The notes: generated by a model not told the origin, from the letters alone. A stretch of 64,000 nucleotides of DNA from Acidovorax benzenivorans (GCF_028680575.1 NZ_JAPCKI010000021.1:31092-95091); one strand, 5' to 3'. Numbered from the stretch's first letter, positions 8,055-18,174 are shown. Program-made: numbers and translations.

Positions 8055-8755
8055 GGTTTTGCTCCTTCGGAAGAATCCAGTTCGCGGCTCCACGACAGGC
8101 CGTTGACGTAGATGCCCAGGGGGTTCTTGCGCAGGCGCTGCTCGGTGCGCGGGGTCTGCTGCACGATGGAAATCACGGCGTTCCAGCGCTCAGTGCTGGC
8201 GGCTGCGCCATTGACGAAGCGCTGCTCCGTCCAGCGCACGTTGAATGACGTATCGCTGGCACGGGTCACGCTGCTGATCTGCACCGTCACCGACTCCTTG
8301 CCGATGCGCGCAAACGGGTCATTGATCCGCGCGTAGTCGTTAAGCACGACCGCACCCTTGTCGGTCGTGTAGTCGTAGGCGTCCAGCCAGTTCTGGCGGA
8401 CGACGATCGGATCGATGGACAGCGAGCGCACCAGCGTCACGAAGCGCGCGATGTGGTGTGCCGTCTGCGCGTCGCTGGGCCGGTACGGCGTGGCGGCTTC
8501 ACCCACGGCGCGCACCTGGCCCGCGTTGTCCACCTCCACGACGTAGGGCGTCACGATGGATTGCGCCGAGCGCCACACCAGGCCGCCCGCCATCAGCAGC
8601 GCCAGCGTGAGGCACCCGAAGGCCATGAAGCGCCAGTTCTTCGCCTGCACGCGGGATGAGCCGATGCGCTCGTCCCACACCTGACCGGCAGCTTGGTACG
8701 GTGTGGCAGGCTGCGGCGTGTCTGCATAGCGCACCTGCGGTCGTTTGAATCGCAT
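8051..8755 (-). CDS. trbF: Conjugal transfer protein TrbF (VirB8-like)
   Basis: Inner-membrane VirB8-type assembly factor of the transfer channel. The 234-aa product has a cytoplasmic N-terminus, one membrane helix at about 42-62 (FMAFGCLTLALLMAGGLVW) and a periplasmic NTF2-like domain. It follows trbL after 24 bp with AAGGAGAA as ribosome site, and overlaps trbG by 4 bp. Confidence 0.95.
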   Translation of the reverse strand: MRFKRPQVRYADTPQPATPYQAAGQVWDERIGSSRVQAKNWRFMAFGCLTLALLMAGGLVWRSAQSIVTPYVVEVDNAGQVRAVGEAATPYRPSDAQTAHHIARFVTLVRSLSIDPIVVRQNWLDAYDYTTDKGAVVLNDYARINDPFARIGKESVTVQISSVTRASDTSFNVRWTEQRFVNGAAASTERWNAVISIVQQTPRTEQRLRKNPLGIYVNGLSWSRELDSSEGAKP

Positions 8756-8779
8756 GCTCAGTTCTCCTTGGAAATCGCT

Positions 8780-10165
8780 TTATTCGTCGGAGCCGCGCAG
8801 GCTTGGGCCTTGCCCGGAGCCACCACCGTCGCCACCGCGCAGCGTGTGGGCGGCGGTTGTCGCGGCATGGGTGAGTTGCTGACGGCGGTGCAGCCGCTTG
8901 GCCCAAGCGGGCTGTGCGTTGGCTGCGCCGGAAGTGGCTTCGCTTGCGGCGGCATGGCCGGATGCCCCAGCTCCACCGGCTGCCGCGCCTTCGTCAGCGG
9001 CTGGGCCGTTCCAGCCAGCGCGGAACGGCGCCGCCATGTGCTGCCCGGCAGCGACAGCGCGGGATGCAGCCGCGCGCCCGGTGGACTGTGCACCGGTTTT
9101 GGCGACGTTACCCAGGCCAGCCATCACCCCCTTCGCGCCACCACCTGCGGCGGCGGAACCGGCCTGGAACGCCGACTTGGCGCTGCTGGCCGCCGACGTG
9201 GCGGCACGCGCACCGCTGCCGGCCAGCTTGGTGGCGGCCGGCGCCATGCGCGCCCCGGCCATGACGGCACCACCTACGCCCGTCGCCGCAGCGCCGACGG
9301 CGACAGCCGTGCCGGCTGCACCGATTGCAGCGCCGGCCATCGCGCCCGCGCCAAGCTGTGGCGCACCTGACACAAGGCCCGTGGCGATGCCGGGACCGAA
9401 GATGCCCAGCGCCAGCAAGGTGAGCGAGGCCAGCATGATGACCAGCGCGTGGTCGATGGACGGCTCGGCGGGATGGATTTGGAACTGAGCGAACAGGCCC
9501 GATCCGATACCGACGATCACGGCCAGCACCAGCACCTTGATGCCGGCGGACACGACGTTGCCCAGCACCTTCTCGGCCAGGAATGCGGTCTTGTTCCACA
9601 GTGCGAATGGCACCAGCACGAAGCCAGCCAATGTCGTCAACTTGAACTCGATCAGCGTGATGAACAGCTGGATCGCCAGCACGAAGAAGCACAGCACCAC
9701 GACCAGCCAGGCGAGGAACATCACCACGATGGGGTCGAGATTGGCGAACACCTCGGGGAACCCGGCCATGTCACCGATTTGCTTCAAGATCGGTGCTCCG
9801 GCGTCGATGCCGGTTTTTGCGAGCCGGCCCGGTTGCAAGAAATTCTCCATCGTGATGGCCGAGCCAGTGGCCATGATGCCGAGCCCGGCGAACGAGCGGA
9901 ATACGATGCCGGCCAGCCAGTTGAAGTTGCCGATGATGTAGGCGAAGGCACCGACATAGAGCACCTTGCGGATCAGCTTGGCGATCACGTCCTCGCCTTG
10001 GCCGGTGGCGTGGCTCATGGCCCAATACAGCCCGGCGATCGTCATGTCGATGACGATCAGCGTGGCGGTCAAGAACGCCACTTCGCCCCGCAGCAGCCCG
10101 AAACCCGAGTCGATGTAGGTGGAGAAGGTGTTAAGGAACTGGTCGATGATGGTCACGTCATTCAT
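8780..10165 (-). CDS. trbL: Conjugal transfer protein TrbL (VirB6-like)
   Basis: Polytopic inner-membrane channel component. The first roughly 270 of 461 residues hold about six hydrophobic segments; the rest is an Ala/Gly-rich, low-complexity soluble tail ending in GGDGGGSGQG. Length and layout match TrbL of IncP/Tn4371 systems. The ATG overlaps the stop of the upstream lipoprotein gene. Confidence 0.94.
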   Translation of the reverse strand: MNDVTIIDQFLNTFSTYIDSGFGLLRGEVAFLTATLIVIDMTIAGLYWAMSHATGQGEDVIAKLIRKVLYVGAFAYIIGNFNWLAGIVFRSFAGLGIMATGSAITMENFLQPGRLAKTGIDAGAPILKQIGDMAGFPEVFANLDPIVVMFLAWLVVVLCFFVLAIQLFITLIEFKLTTLAGFVLVPFALWNKTAFLAEKVLGNVVSAGIKVLVLAVIVGIGSGLFAQFQIHPAEPSIDHALVIMLASLTLLALGIFGPGIATGLVSGAPQLGAGAMAGAAIGAAGTAVAVGAAATGVGGAVMAGARMAPAATKLAGSGARAATSAASSAKSAFQAGSAAAGGGAKGVMAGLGNVAKTGAQSTGRAAASRAVAAGQHMAAPFRAGWNGPAADEGAAAGGAGASGHAAASEATSGAANAQPAWAKRLHRRQQLTHAATTAAHTLRGGDGGGSGQGPSLRGSDE

Positions 10166-10512
10166 GGCGAGTCCTCCTGCCCAGGCAGGGCCACGGCCAC
10201 CATCTCGCTTTCTTTGGCGGGTTCATCGAAGCTGAGCGGAATCGGCGGCAGGTCGGCCAGCGTCCGGTATTCGTCCGGCCCGGCCTCACCGGAAAAGAAG
10301 CGCCGCCGGAAGGCTTCGGCGGCGGCGCGGCAAACGTCCTCGCCCGTGGCCTGCATGACTACCTGTGGATTGGCCGCGCATTGCGCGCGCAATGCCTTGA
10401 GCCGCACGGGGTCGGCGGCCAGGGCCTCGGCAAGGTTGGTGGCCGGCTGCTCGCCGCAGGCGGCCAGCAGCACGACCAGCAACGGAACAGACAGGGCGAG
10501 GACGCATCGCAT
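10162..10512 (-). CDS. TrbK-like entry-exclusion lipoprotein
   Basis: A 116-aa predicted lipoprotein with signal ending LLAAC (Cys19). The core LKALRAQCAANP then CRAAAEAFRRRFF matches the TrbK-alt family, thought to act in entry exclusion against a second copy of the element; this role is family inference. It sits between trbJ and trbL, where IncP trbK is found, and overlaps trbL by 4 bp. A shorter relative is encoded at 18175-18402. Confidence 0.82.
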   Translation of the reverse strand: MRCVLALSVPLLVVLLAACGEQPATNLAEALAADPVRLKALRAQCAANPQVVMQATGEDVCRAAAEAFRRRFFSGEAGPDEYRTLADLPPIPLSFDEPAKESEMVAVALPGQEDSP

Positions 10513-10523
10513 GGAGCCTCCCG

Positions 10524-11279
10524 TCAGTCGCGGTAGAAGTTGATGGACTGCGGCGTGTACGGGGTGCCCTCACCCAGAAAGCGGCGCCGCACTTCGCGGG
10601 CGCGCTCCGTTGCAGCCGATTGCCGCGCTAGCTCCAGCGAGGCCGCACGGTCTTGCGTGATCTGGAGCCGCTGCGTCTGGATCGACTGCTTGGCCTGCAA
10701 GGCCAGCAGTTGGTTCGTGGCCTGGATGGCTTGCAGCGCGCCGACGGCGGATTGGCTCTTGCTCACCAGATTGGCCAGCACGCCTTCATCGTCATGGAGG
10801 TTCTGCGATGCCTGGGCCTGCATCTGCATCGTGGTCTGCAGGCCATTGAGCGTGTTCTTCCAACGCTCCTGTGCATCGCGGTACATCTGGTCGCCGCTCA
10901 CAGTGGCGGCGTACTGCTCGGGATACAGGCGCGCGAACTCCCGATCCAGATTCGTCACGTCGTAGGCCAAGCCGCGAGCTTGGGCGATCAGCCGCTCAGT
11001 AGTCGCCAGATTGGCGCGCAACTGGCCCACCACGCTGGACGGCAGGCTGGCCAGGTTGCGCGCCTGGTTGATGAGCATCTGCGCTTCGTTCTGGAGCTGG
11101 CGGATCTGGTTGTTGATCTGCTCCAGCGTGCGAACGGCCGTGAGCGTGTTCTGCACCAGATTGGTCGGGTCGAGCACGATGTCGCCGACACCGAACAGCG
11201 CGTGGGCGGGCTGCACGGCGCCGAAGGCGAGCGTACAGGCCACGGCCAGCGCGGCGAGCTTGGGGGTATGCAGTTTCAT
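10524..11279 (-). CDS. trbJ: Conjugal transfer protein TrbJ (VirB5-like)
   Basis: Periplasmic, pilus-associated VirB5-type protein. The 251-aa product starts with a cleavable signal (cleavage expected after QPAHA), followed by a helical, Gln-rich body (VRTLEQINNQIRQLQNEAQM) typical of TrbJ. It overlaps the trbE stop by 4 bp. Confidence 0.94.
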   Translation of the reverse strand: MKLHTPKLAALAVACTLAFGAVQPAHALFGVGDIVLDPTNLVQNTLTAVRTLEQINNQIRQLQNEAQMLINQARNLASLPSSVVGQLRANLATTERLIAQARGLAYDVTNLDREFARLYPEQYAATVSGDQMYRDAQERWKNTLNGLQTTMQMQAQASQNLHDDEGVLANLVSKSQSAVGALQAIQATNQLLALQAKQSIQTQRLQITQDRAASLELARQSAATERAREVRRRFLGEGTPYTPQSINFYRD

Positions 11280-13750
11280 GACAGGTTCTCCTGTGGGTGG
11301 TCAGCGGTACGGAGGGAACCCGGTGCGAGGCCGGGGAACGAGGGCAGCAGGTCAGCCGCCCAATCTAGGCCGCGATGGCGCAGCCAGGCGCCCGCGAAGC
11401 TGGGCACGCCGGCGTCCCGCAGCACGCGATCCATGTCGCGCTGGTCTTGCGGCGTGGAAGCGCCCGCAAAGGCCAGCGTCGCCGGCCCCAGGTCGAGGTC
11501 GAACAGGCGGTTGCCGAGGCGGGATTGGTAGTAGTAGTCGCGCTTCGGAACGGCCGTGGCGACGATCTCGATTTGCCTCCTGTTGAGTCCGAAACCCTCG
11601 TAGATCGTGCGAATCTGCGGCTCGGTGGCCTGCGGGTTCGGCAGAAAGAAGCGGCTCGCGCAGCTCTCGATGATCGCGGGCGCGATGCTTGAATCCTTGA
11701 TGTCCGCGAGAGACTGCGTGGCGAAGATGACGCTGACGTTCTTCTTGCGCAGCGTCTTAAGCCACTGGCGGATGCGCGCGGCGAACACCGGGTCATCGAG
11801 GAACAGCCACGCCTCGTCGAGGATCAGCAGCGTGGGCGCACCGTCAAAGCGTTCATCAAAACGCGCAAAGAGGTAATGCAGCACGGCCATGACGGCGGCT
11901 CTGCTGTGCATCAACTCCTCCATCTCGAAGCACTGCACGTCGGCTGACCTCGCATCGGCGCTCTCCAGCCGGTCATGGTCGGCGTCCAGCAGCCTGCCGT
12001 GGGCACCGCCGAGCACATACGGCGACAGCGCCTGCCGCAGCGCGTTCGATTGCAGCAGCACCGACAGGCCCGTCATCGTGCGCTGCTCAACCGGCGCACC
12101 GGCGAGGCTTGCCAGCGCCGACCAAATGGCAGCCTTCTCGTCGGGGCCGACCGCCACGCCTTCGTGCAGCAAGCGGCCCTCGATCCATTCGGCGGCCCAG
12201 GTGCGGTAGCCCTCGCGGTCGATGCGTGCCAAGGGCTGGAAGGCGATTTCCCCGTCCATGCCCAGGTCGTAGTGCTCGCCGCCCAGGCCGAGGATCGTGG
12301 CGCGCATCGAGCGCCCCATGTCGAAGGCAAAGATGCGCGAGCCAGGGTAGCGGCGGAACTGCATCGCCAGCGTGGCGAGCAAGACCGACTTGCCCATGCC
12401 GGTCGGCCCCGCGACCAGCGCGTGGCCCACGTCGCCGATGTGCGTCACCAGGCGGAACGGCGTGGCGCCATCGGTGCGCGTGACGATCAGCGGCGGGCCG
12501 TCCAGGTGGTCGTTCTTTTCCGGCCCGGCCCACACCGCGGACACGGGCATCATGTGCGCCAGGTTCAGCGTCGAGACGATGGGCTGTCGGACATTGGCGT
12601 AGGCGTTTCCGGGGAGCGAGGAAAGCCACGCATCCACGGCATTCAGGGTCTCGGGAATGGTGACGAAGCCCCGTCCCTGAATGACGCGCTCCGCCATGCG
12701 CAGCTTTTCGTCGGCCACGGCCGGGTCGGTATCGAGCACAGTTACCGTGGCGGTGAGGTAGCCGAAGGCGACTTGATCGCTGCCCAGCTCCTGCAGAGCC
12801 GCGTCCGCATCGGCCGCCTTGTTGCTGGCGTCGGTATCGACGAGCGGGCTTTCCTGCTGGAAGATCGTCTCGCGCAGCAACGCGATGACGTTCTTGCGCT
12901 TGGCGAACCACTGGCGGCGCAGGCGTCCCAACTCCCGTTCCGCTTCGGCTTTGTCGAGGCAGAGAAAGCGTGTGCTCCAGCGGTAAGCAAAACCGAGGCG
13001 GTTGAGATCGTCCAGAATCCCCGGCCAGGTCGAGGTCGGGAAGCCCCGCACCGACGCCACGCGCAGGTGCTGGTCGCCCAGCATGGGCGCCAGGCCACCG
13101 ACCAGCGCGGAGTCTGTCAACAGCGCGTCGATGTGGAAGGGCACCTCAGGCACCGCCAGCGAATAGCGCCGCGTCGAGACGGTGGCGTGCAGGTGGGTCA
13201 GCGTCTGGGCGTCATTCAGCCATGAAATCTCGGGCATCACGCCATCGAGCAGGTCAAACACGCGATCCGTCTCCGTGACAAAGGCTTGCAGCCGCTCGCG
13301 CCAGTCCACGCCTTCGGTCGGCCGGTTCTCGTACAGCATCCCCGCCGCGCGGGCGCGCGATTCCTCGGGTGGCAGATACACCAGCGTCAGGTGATAGCCG
13401 CTCTCGAAGTGATTTCCCGAATCCTCGAAGGTGGCCCGTCGTTCCTCGTCCACCAGCCACGACAGCGGCTCGGGAAACTCCGAGTGCGGATAGTTCGCCG
13501 CTGGCCGGCGCTCGGCCTCGATGAACAGCGCCCAACCCGAACCCAGCCGGCGCAGCGCGTTGTTCAAGCGCGCCGACGTGGCGATCAACTCGCCCTGCGT
13601 GGCACTGTCGAGGTCAGGCCCCCGAAAGCTCGCCGTGCGCTGGAAACTACCGTCCTTATTCAAGACGACACCCAGCGCGACCAGTCCGGCCCAAGGCAGC
13701 CAGTCGGCGAGAAAGGCCGGGCGCTGGCGATATTCGGCGAGGTTCAGCAT
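11276..13750 (-). CDS. trbE: Conjugal transfer ATPase TrbE (VirB4-like)
   Basis: Hexameric cytoplasmic ATPase powering pilus assembly and substrate transfer. The 824-aa product has the N-terminal VirB4 domain and a P-loop GPTGMGKS at residues 448-455, then Walker B LLILDEAWLFL. The length is normal for TrbE. It follows trbD by 12 bp. Confidence 0.97.
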   Translation of the reverse strand: MLNLAEYRQRPAFLADWLPWAGLVALGVVLNKDGSFQRTASFRGPDLDSATQGELIATSARLNNALRRLGSGWALFIEAERRPAANYPHSEFPEPLSWLVDEERRATFEDSGNHFESGYHLTLVYLPPEESRARAAGMLYENRPTEGVDWRERLQAFVTETDRVFDLLDGVMPEISWLNDAQTLTHLHATVSTRRYSLAVPEVPFHIDALLTDSALVGGLAPMLGDQHLRVASVRGFPTSTWPGILDDLNRLGFAYRWSTRFLCLDKAEAERELGRLRRQWFAKRKNVIALLRETIFQQESPLVDTDASNKAADADAALQELGSDQVAFGYLTATVTVLDTDPAVADEKLRMAERVIQGRGFVTIPETLNAVDAWLSSLPGNAYANVRQPIVSTLNLAHMMPVSAVWAGPEKNDHLDGPPLIVTRTDGATPFRLVTHIGDVGHALVAGPTGMGKSVLLATLAMQFRRYPGSRIFAFDMGRSMRATILGLGGEHYDLGMDGEIAFQPLARIDREGYRTWAAEWIEGRLLHEGVAVGPDEKAAIWSALASLAGAPVEQRTMTGLSVLLQSNALRQALSPYVLGGAHGRLLDADHDRLESADARSADVQCFEMEELMHSRAAVMAVLHYLFARFDERFDGAPTLLILDEAWLFLDDPVFAARIRQWLKTLRKKNVSVIFATQSLADIKDSSIAPAIIESCASRFFLPNPQATEPQIRTIYEGFGLNRRQIEIVATAVPKRDYYYQSRLGNRLFDLDLGPATLAFAGASTPQDQRDMDRVLRDAGVPSFAGAWLRHRGLDWAADLLPSFPGLAPGSLRTADHPQENLS

Positions 13751-13762
13751 GGCGGCGTCCCC

Positions 13763-14035
13763 CTACACGTCCAGCAGCGGGCGGTGCTTGATGTGCCGCG
13801 CGAATACGGCCATGAACTGCGGATCGACGCGCGCGCCCCACACCGCCAGCGAATGGCCGACGATCCAGAGCACCACGCCCGGAATCCACAGTTGCAGGCC
13901 CAGCCCGACGGCGGCGGCCAGCGTCCCGTTGGCAATCGCCACGGTGCGCGGTGCGCCACCCAGAAGGATTGGCTCGGTCAGCGAGCGATGCAGCGGCACC
14001 TCGAAGCCGACCGCGAAGCTATCCGGGGCACTCAT
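13763..14035 (-). CDS. trbD: Conjugal transfer protein TrbD (VirB3-like)
   Basis: Small inner-membrane VirB3-type protein, 90 aa, with the family N-terminus VPLHRSLTEPILLGG and a hydrophobic hairpin at about 32-65. The start at MSAPDSF is chosen because it overlaps the trbC stop as ATGA; the much longer frame upstream runs antisense-like through trbC and is not real. Confidence 0.93.
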   Translation of the reverse strand: MSAPDSFAVGFEVPLHRSLTEPILLGGAPRTVAIANGTLAAAVGLGLQLWIPGVVLWIVGHSLAVWGARVDPQFMAVFARHIKHRPLLDV

Positions 14036-14409
14036 ACGACGGCCCCGCCGGAGAAGCTGAAGAACGACAGGAAGAAGCTCGAAGCCGCGAACGCGATGGA
14101 CAGACCGAACACGATTTGGATCAGCTTGCGGAAGCCGCCCGACGTGTCGCCGAAGGCGAGCGCGAGGCCCGTGGCAATGATGATGATGACCGCGACGATG
14201 CGCGCCACCGGCCCCTGAATGGATTCGAGGATGGATTGCAGCGGGCCTTCCCAGGGCATCGAGGAGCCGGCGGCCTGTGCGGTTCCGGCCAGAAACAGCA
14301 GCAGCGCGGCCAGCAGCAGCCCTTGCCCCGCAGGGCGGGCCAGGCTGCGCAGCCGTGCAAGGCGCAAAGCCGGATTTACGGAAAAACGGAAGGCATAGGC
14401 ATGCGTCAT
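14032..14409 (-). CDS. trbC: Conjugal transfer pilin TrbC (VirB2-like)
   Basis: Major pilin precursor of 125 aa. It has a long signal ending GTAQAAGSS, then two hydrophobic segments (about 70-90 and 100-118) separated by a short polar loop, as expected for VirB2/TrbC pilins processed and possibly cyclised by TraF. It overlaps trbB and trbD by 4 bp each. Confidence 0.93.
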   Translation of the reverse strand: MTHAYAFRFSVNPALRLARLRSLARPAGQGLLLAALLLFLAGTAQAAGSSMPWEGPLQSILESIQGPVARIVAVIIIIATGLALAFGDTSGGFRKLIQIVFGLSIAFAASSFFLSFFSFSGGAVV

Positions 14410-15470
14410 GGCAGTTCTCCAAGTGAGTCAGGAAACGGGGAAGTCGCCGCAGTGGGTCCGGCATCGGGAAGTGGCAGCAACTCGGGAAACGGCATGTCCT
14501 GCGCGTCCGTCTCCCAATCCGCCAATCGGTATCCCAGGCCGTCGAAGCCGACGACGCGGGCGATGCTCTCGATGCGGCGCTTGCGTCCACGCCCGGTGAT
14601 GTGGATCACCACGTTGACCGCCTCGGCGATCAGCGCACGGGGCGGGTTCACGGCTACTTCGAGAATCAGTTGCTCCAGGCGCAGCAGCGCGCCGAGCGCG
14701 GAGCCGGCGTGGATCGTGGCGATGCCGCCGGGGTGGCCCGTGCCCCAGACCTTGATGAGATCCAGCGCCTCGGCGCCGCGCACCTCGCCGACGACGACGC
14801 GATCCGGTCGCAGGCGCATGGACGAACGCACCAACTCGGTCATCGACACTACGCCTTGCCGCGTGCGCAGCGGCACGTGGTCGCGGGCCGCGCATTGCAG
14901 TTCCACCGTGTCTTCGAGTACGAGCACGCGGTCGCCCGTGGCGGCGATCTCGGCCAGCAACGCATTGGCGAGCGTGGTCTTGCCGCTGCTGGTGGCGCCG
15001 GCGATCAAGACGTTCTGGCGTTCGCGCACAGCGTGCACCAGAAAGCCCGCCTGGGCGCTGGTCATCATCCCGTCGATGACGTACCGCTCCAGCGGGATCA
15101 CGCCGATGGCGCGCTTGCGCAGCGCGAAGGCCGGCCCCGGTGCGGCCGGCGGCAAGATGCCCTCGAAGCGTTCTCCTGTTTCCGGCAACTCGGCCGACAG
15201 CAGAGGTTGGCCGCGATGCACCTCCGCACCGACGTGGGCCGCGACAAGGCGAATGATGCGTTCACCATCGGCCTCGGGTAGCTCCACACCCATCGGTGCG
15301 CGGCCTGACGAAAGCCGGTCGATCCACAAGGTGCGATCAGGGTTCAGCATCACTTCCACCACGTCCGGGTCTTCCAGCGCGGCAGCGATCAACGGCCCCA
15401 TGGCCGTGCGCAGCATCTGGATGCGACGGTCGAGCGACGTGGCGCTCATGGACTGCCGAGCGGCGCTCAT
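14406..15470 (-). CDS. trbB: Conjugal transfer ATPase TrbB (VirB11-like)
   Basis: Hexameric traffic ATPase at the base of the transfer channel. The 354-aa product has Walker A GATSSGKT at 158-165, the Asp box (VLVLEDTVELQC), Walker B (RPDRVVVGEVRG) and the His box (GHPGGIATIHA). It is the first core gene of the trb operon; an in-frame Met at residue 8 is an alternative start. Confidence 0.97.
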   Translation of the reverse strand: MSAARQSMSATSLDRRIQMLRTAMGPLIAAALEDPDVVEVMLNPDRTLWIDRLSSGRAPMGVELPEADGERIIRLVAAHVGAEVHRGQPLLSAELPETGERFEGILPPAAPGPAFALRKRAIGVIPLERYVIDGMMTSAQAGFLVHAVRERQNVLIAGATSSGKTTLANALLAEIAATGDRVLVLEDTVELQCAARDHVPLRTRQGVVSMTELVRSSMRLRPDRVVVGEVRGAEALDLIKVWGTGHPGGIATIHAGSALGALLRLEQLILEVAVNPPRALIAEAVNVVIHITGRGRKRRIESIARVVGFDGLGYRLADWETDAQDMPFPELLPLPDAGPTAATSPFPDSLGELP

Positions 15471-15931
15471 GACGCACGCTCTTGCGCTTGCGCGGTTGCC
15501 GCCGCGTCTTCCATCCGCATTGGGTCGGGATGCAGCTCCTCCACCACGTCGCGCACTAAGCTCCGGCCCCGCAGCAGGTGGCGGCCGAGTTGTTCGATGA
15601 ACTGCTCGAAGCGCGCTTTGCCCTGGGCGCGAGCCGCGTCTTGGTGCGCCTCGGGAACCGGCGTGCTCACGGTCAGGTAGTAGCGGATGAACAGCGCCAG
15701 TGTCTCGATGGCGATGTTCTGGTCGCGCTCCATGCGCTCGGCCTGCCGCGAGAGGCGATCAAGCCGCTTGGCGATGGCCGCCTCGCGCTGGTCGGCCGCA
15801 TCGGGCGACAGCCACGATGCGAGCGCCGCCGCGACGATGGATGACTTGGACACGCCTTTCTTGGCGGCCAGCTCATCGAGCCGCTTGGCGTGCTCTGGCT
15901 GGATGAACAGGTTGAGGCGGTAGTGGCTCAT
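15467..15931 (-). CDS. CopG/ribbon-helix-helix family protein between traG and trbB
   Basis: A 154-aa protein with a short N-terminal ribbon-helix-helix-like segment (RLNLFIQPEHAKRLDELAAKKGVSKSSI) and a helical, charged remainder. The location between traG and trbB is standard in Tn4371-like elements. It overlaps both neighbours by 4 bp. It may repress the transfer operon or bind DNA at the channel; neither is shown by the sequence. Confidence 0.85.
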   Translation of the reverse strand: MSHYRLNLFIQPEHAKRLDELAAKKGVSKSSIVAAALASWLSPDAADQREAAIAKRLDRLSRQAERMERDQNIAIETLALFIRYYLTVSTPVPEAHQDAARAQGKARFEQFIEQLGRHLLRGRSLVRDVVEELHPDPMRMEDAAATAQAQERAS

Positions 15932-17931
15932 AGCTCGATTCCGTCGTTGGGATTCAGCGATGCCAGCCGGGCCGTGCGCTGCATGGCTGGATCAAGCTGG
16001 CGAGGAAGGGGAAGCGGCAGGTCGTCGTCGTCATCGAGTAGCGCGAGGTCGGCCGCGGGAGCGGCCAGCTCGGGGTCGTAGGCGACGGTCTCAGTTAGTT
16101 CGGGTTGACGGCGCGGGCCGCCGTCGTCGGCAGATGCGCCGAAGCCTTCGGCGGTATCGATCACAGACGCCGCAGGCACGGCAGGAATCGCCAGCCCGCT
16201 CCAGTCGTCCGGGCGAGTCGGCGGCGCATCGGCGTATTGCCCGTCCGCCAGCGCCGGCGGCGGCAGCACGCGCTGCTTGAAATTGGCGTCCGCGTAGTAG
16301 CGCAGCTTTTTGGCCTTGATCGGCGCCACGCTGGACACCATCACAACCGCCTCGTCGGGCGGAAGCTGCATCACTTCACCTGGCGTCAGCAGCGGTCGCG
16401 CCGTCTCCTGCCGCGACACCATCAGGTGCCCCAGCCATGGCGCCAGCCGGTGGCCCGCGTAGTTGCGCTGTGCGCGCAGCTCAGTCGCGGTGCCGAGTGT
16501 TTCGGAGATACGCTTGGCGGTGCGTTCGTCGTTCGTGGCAAACGTCACGCGCACATGGCAGTTGTCCAGGATCGAATGGTTCTGACCGTAGGCTTTGTCG
16601 ATCTGGTTGAGCGACTGCGCGATGAGGAAGCTGCGGATGCCGTAGCCCGCCATGAAAGCCAGCGCCGTCTCGAAGAAGTCCAGACGCCCCAGTGCCGGAA
16701 ACTCGTCGAGCATCAGCAGCAGCTTGTGGCGGCGCTCGATGCCGTCGGAGCCATCGAGCGATTCGGTAAGGCGTCGCCCGATTTGGTTGAGGATCAGGCG
16801 GATGAGCGGCTTCGTGCGCGAAATGTCCGAAGGCGGCACCACCAGATACAGCGACACCGGATGCTCGGCTGCGATCAGGTCGGCGATACGCCAGTCGCAG
16901 CGCGAGGTGACTTCGGCCACCGTGGGATCGCGGTACAGGCCGAGGAACGACATGGCGGTGCTCAACACGCCGGAACGCTCGTTGTCCGACTTGTTGAGCA
17001 CTTCGCGCGCAGCGGAGGCCACCACCGGATGCGGGCTATCGCCGAGGTGCGGCGTGGTCATCATCCGGTGCAAGGTCATCTCGAAGGGGCTGGCCGGATC
17101 GGACAGGAAGTTGGCGACGCCGCGCAGTGTCTTGTCCTCGCCTGCGTAAAGCACATGCAGGATGGCCCCGACCAACAGCGCGTGGCTGGTCTTTTCCCAA
17201 TGGTTGCGTTTCTCCAGCGCGCCTTCGGGATCGACCAGAATGTCAGCGATGTTCTGCACGTCGCGCACTTCATGCGCGCCGCGCCGGACTTCCAGCAGCG
17301 GGTTATAGGCCGCCGATTTCGCATCGGTGGGGTTGAACAGCAAGCAATGCGAGAAGCGCGAACGCCAGCCTGCCGTGATCTGCCAGTTCTCGCCCTTGAT
17401 GTCGTGGATGACGGCCGAGGCTGACCAGGACAGCAACGTCGGCACCACCAGGCCCACGCCCTTGCCCGAGCGCGTGGGCGCGAAGGTCAGGACGTGTTCC
17501 GGGCCTTCATGGCGCAGGTATTGGCGGTCGTGCTGGCCAAGGAACACGCCGGACGGTTGTGTGAGACCCGCCTTGCGAATGTCCTGCGCGTTGGCCCATC
17601 GCGCAGAGCCGTAGGTCGTGACTAGGCGCGACTGCCGCGAGCGCCAGACCGACATGCCGATGGCGACCGCCACCGCCAGCAGGCCGCTGCCGCCCGCGAT
17701 GGCACCGCCGGCATCGAACACGCGCGGCGCGTAAGCGTCGAAAAAGAACCACCACTCAAACAGCTTCCACGGGTGGTAGACCGGCGTCCCAAGAACATCA
17801 AACCAAGGCAAGCCAAGGCGTAGTTGATAACCAAGGGTAGCGGCTGTCCATTGTGTGGCGCCCCACACGCCAACGATCACGATGCCGAATACCACGGCGA
17901 TCTGACCGAACAGCACGTTCGTTCCTTGCAT
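15928..17931 (-). CDS. traG: Type IV coupling protein TraG (VirD4-like)
   Basis: Membrane ATPase that recruits the relaxosome to the channel. The 667-aa product has two N-terminal membrane regions (about 9-30 and 72-95), Walker A-like TRSGKGVG within 151-160, and Walker B LLLMLDEFPALG. The start at MQGTNVLF removes 17 unlikely upstream codons. Downstream the gene overlaps the CopG-like gene by 4 bp; upstream there are about 240 bp without a gene, holding a hairpin GCGGCAC/GTGCCGC (17976-17995). Confidence 0.96.
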   Translation of the reverse strand: MQGTNVLFGQIAVVFGIVIVGVWGATQWTAATLGYQLRLGLPWFDVLGTPVYHPWKLFEWWFFFDAYAPRVFDAGGAIAGGSGLLAVAVAIGMSVWRSRQSRLVTTYGSARWANAQDIRKAGLTQPSGVFLGQHDRQYLRHEGPEHVLTFAPTRSGKGVGLVVPTLLSWSASAVIHDIKGENWQITAGWRSRFSHCLLFNPTDAKSAAYNPLLEVRRGAHEVRDVQNIADILVDPEGALEKRNHWEKTSHALLVGAILHVLYAGEDKTLRGVANFLSDPASPFEMTLHRMMTTPHLGDSPHPVVASAAREVLNKSDNERSGVLSTAMSFLGLYRDPTVAEVTSRCDWRIADLIAAEHPVSLYLVVPPSDISRTKPLIRLILNQIGRRLTESLDGSDGIERRHKLLLMLDEFPALGRLDFFETALAFMAGYGIRSFLIAQSLNQIDKAYGQNHSILDNCHVRVTFATNDERTAKRISETLGTATELRAQRNYAGHRLAPWLGHLMVSRQETARPLLTPGEVMQLPPDEAVVMVSSVAPIKAKKLRYYADANFKQRVLPPPALADGQYADAPPTRPDDWSGLAIPAVPAASVIDTAEGFGASADDGGPRRQPELTETVAYDPELAAPAADLALLDDDDDLPLPLPRQLDPAMQRTARLASLNPNDGIEL

Positions 17932-18174
17932 GACCGGGCCTCCGATTTCTCCTGCGCTGCTTCCCCATGGAAAGAGCGGCACAAGGACGTGCCGCAGGCG
18001 TCAGGATCGGTGCCGGATCAGTGTCGGTCAAAGGCCGTTATGGCAGGAATTGAGGCTAAAAAAGCAGGAGTTCCTGCTGTAGCGACGGGAAGAAAGGCGT
18101 TGCAACCACGAGCGCATTTCAGCGTGGCGAGGTAACGGAAGGATTTTTCCAAAGCGAAGCGACTGCGCGGGTGA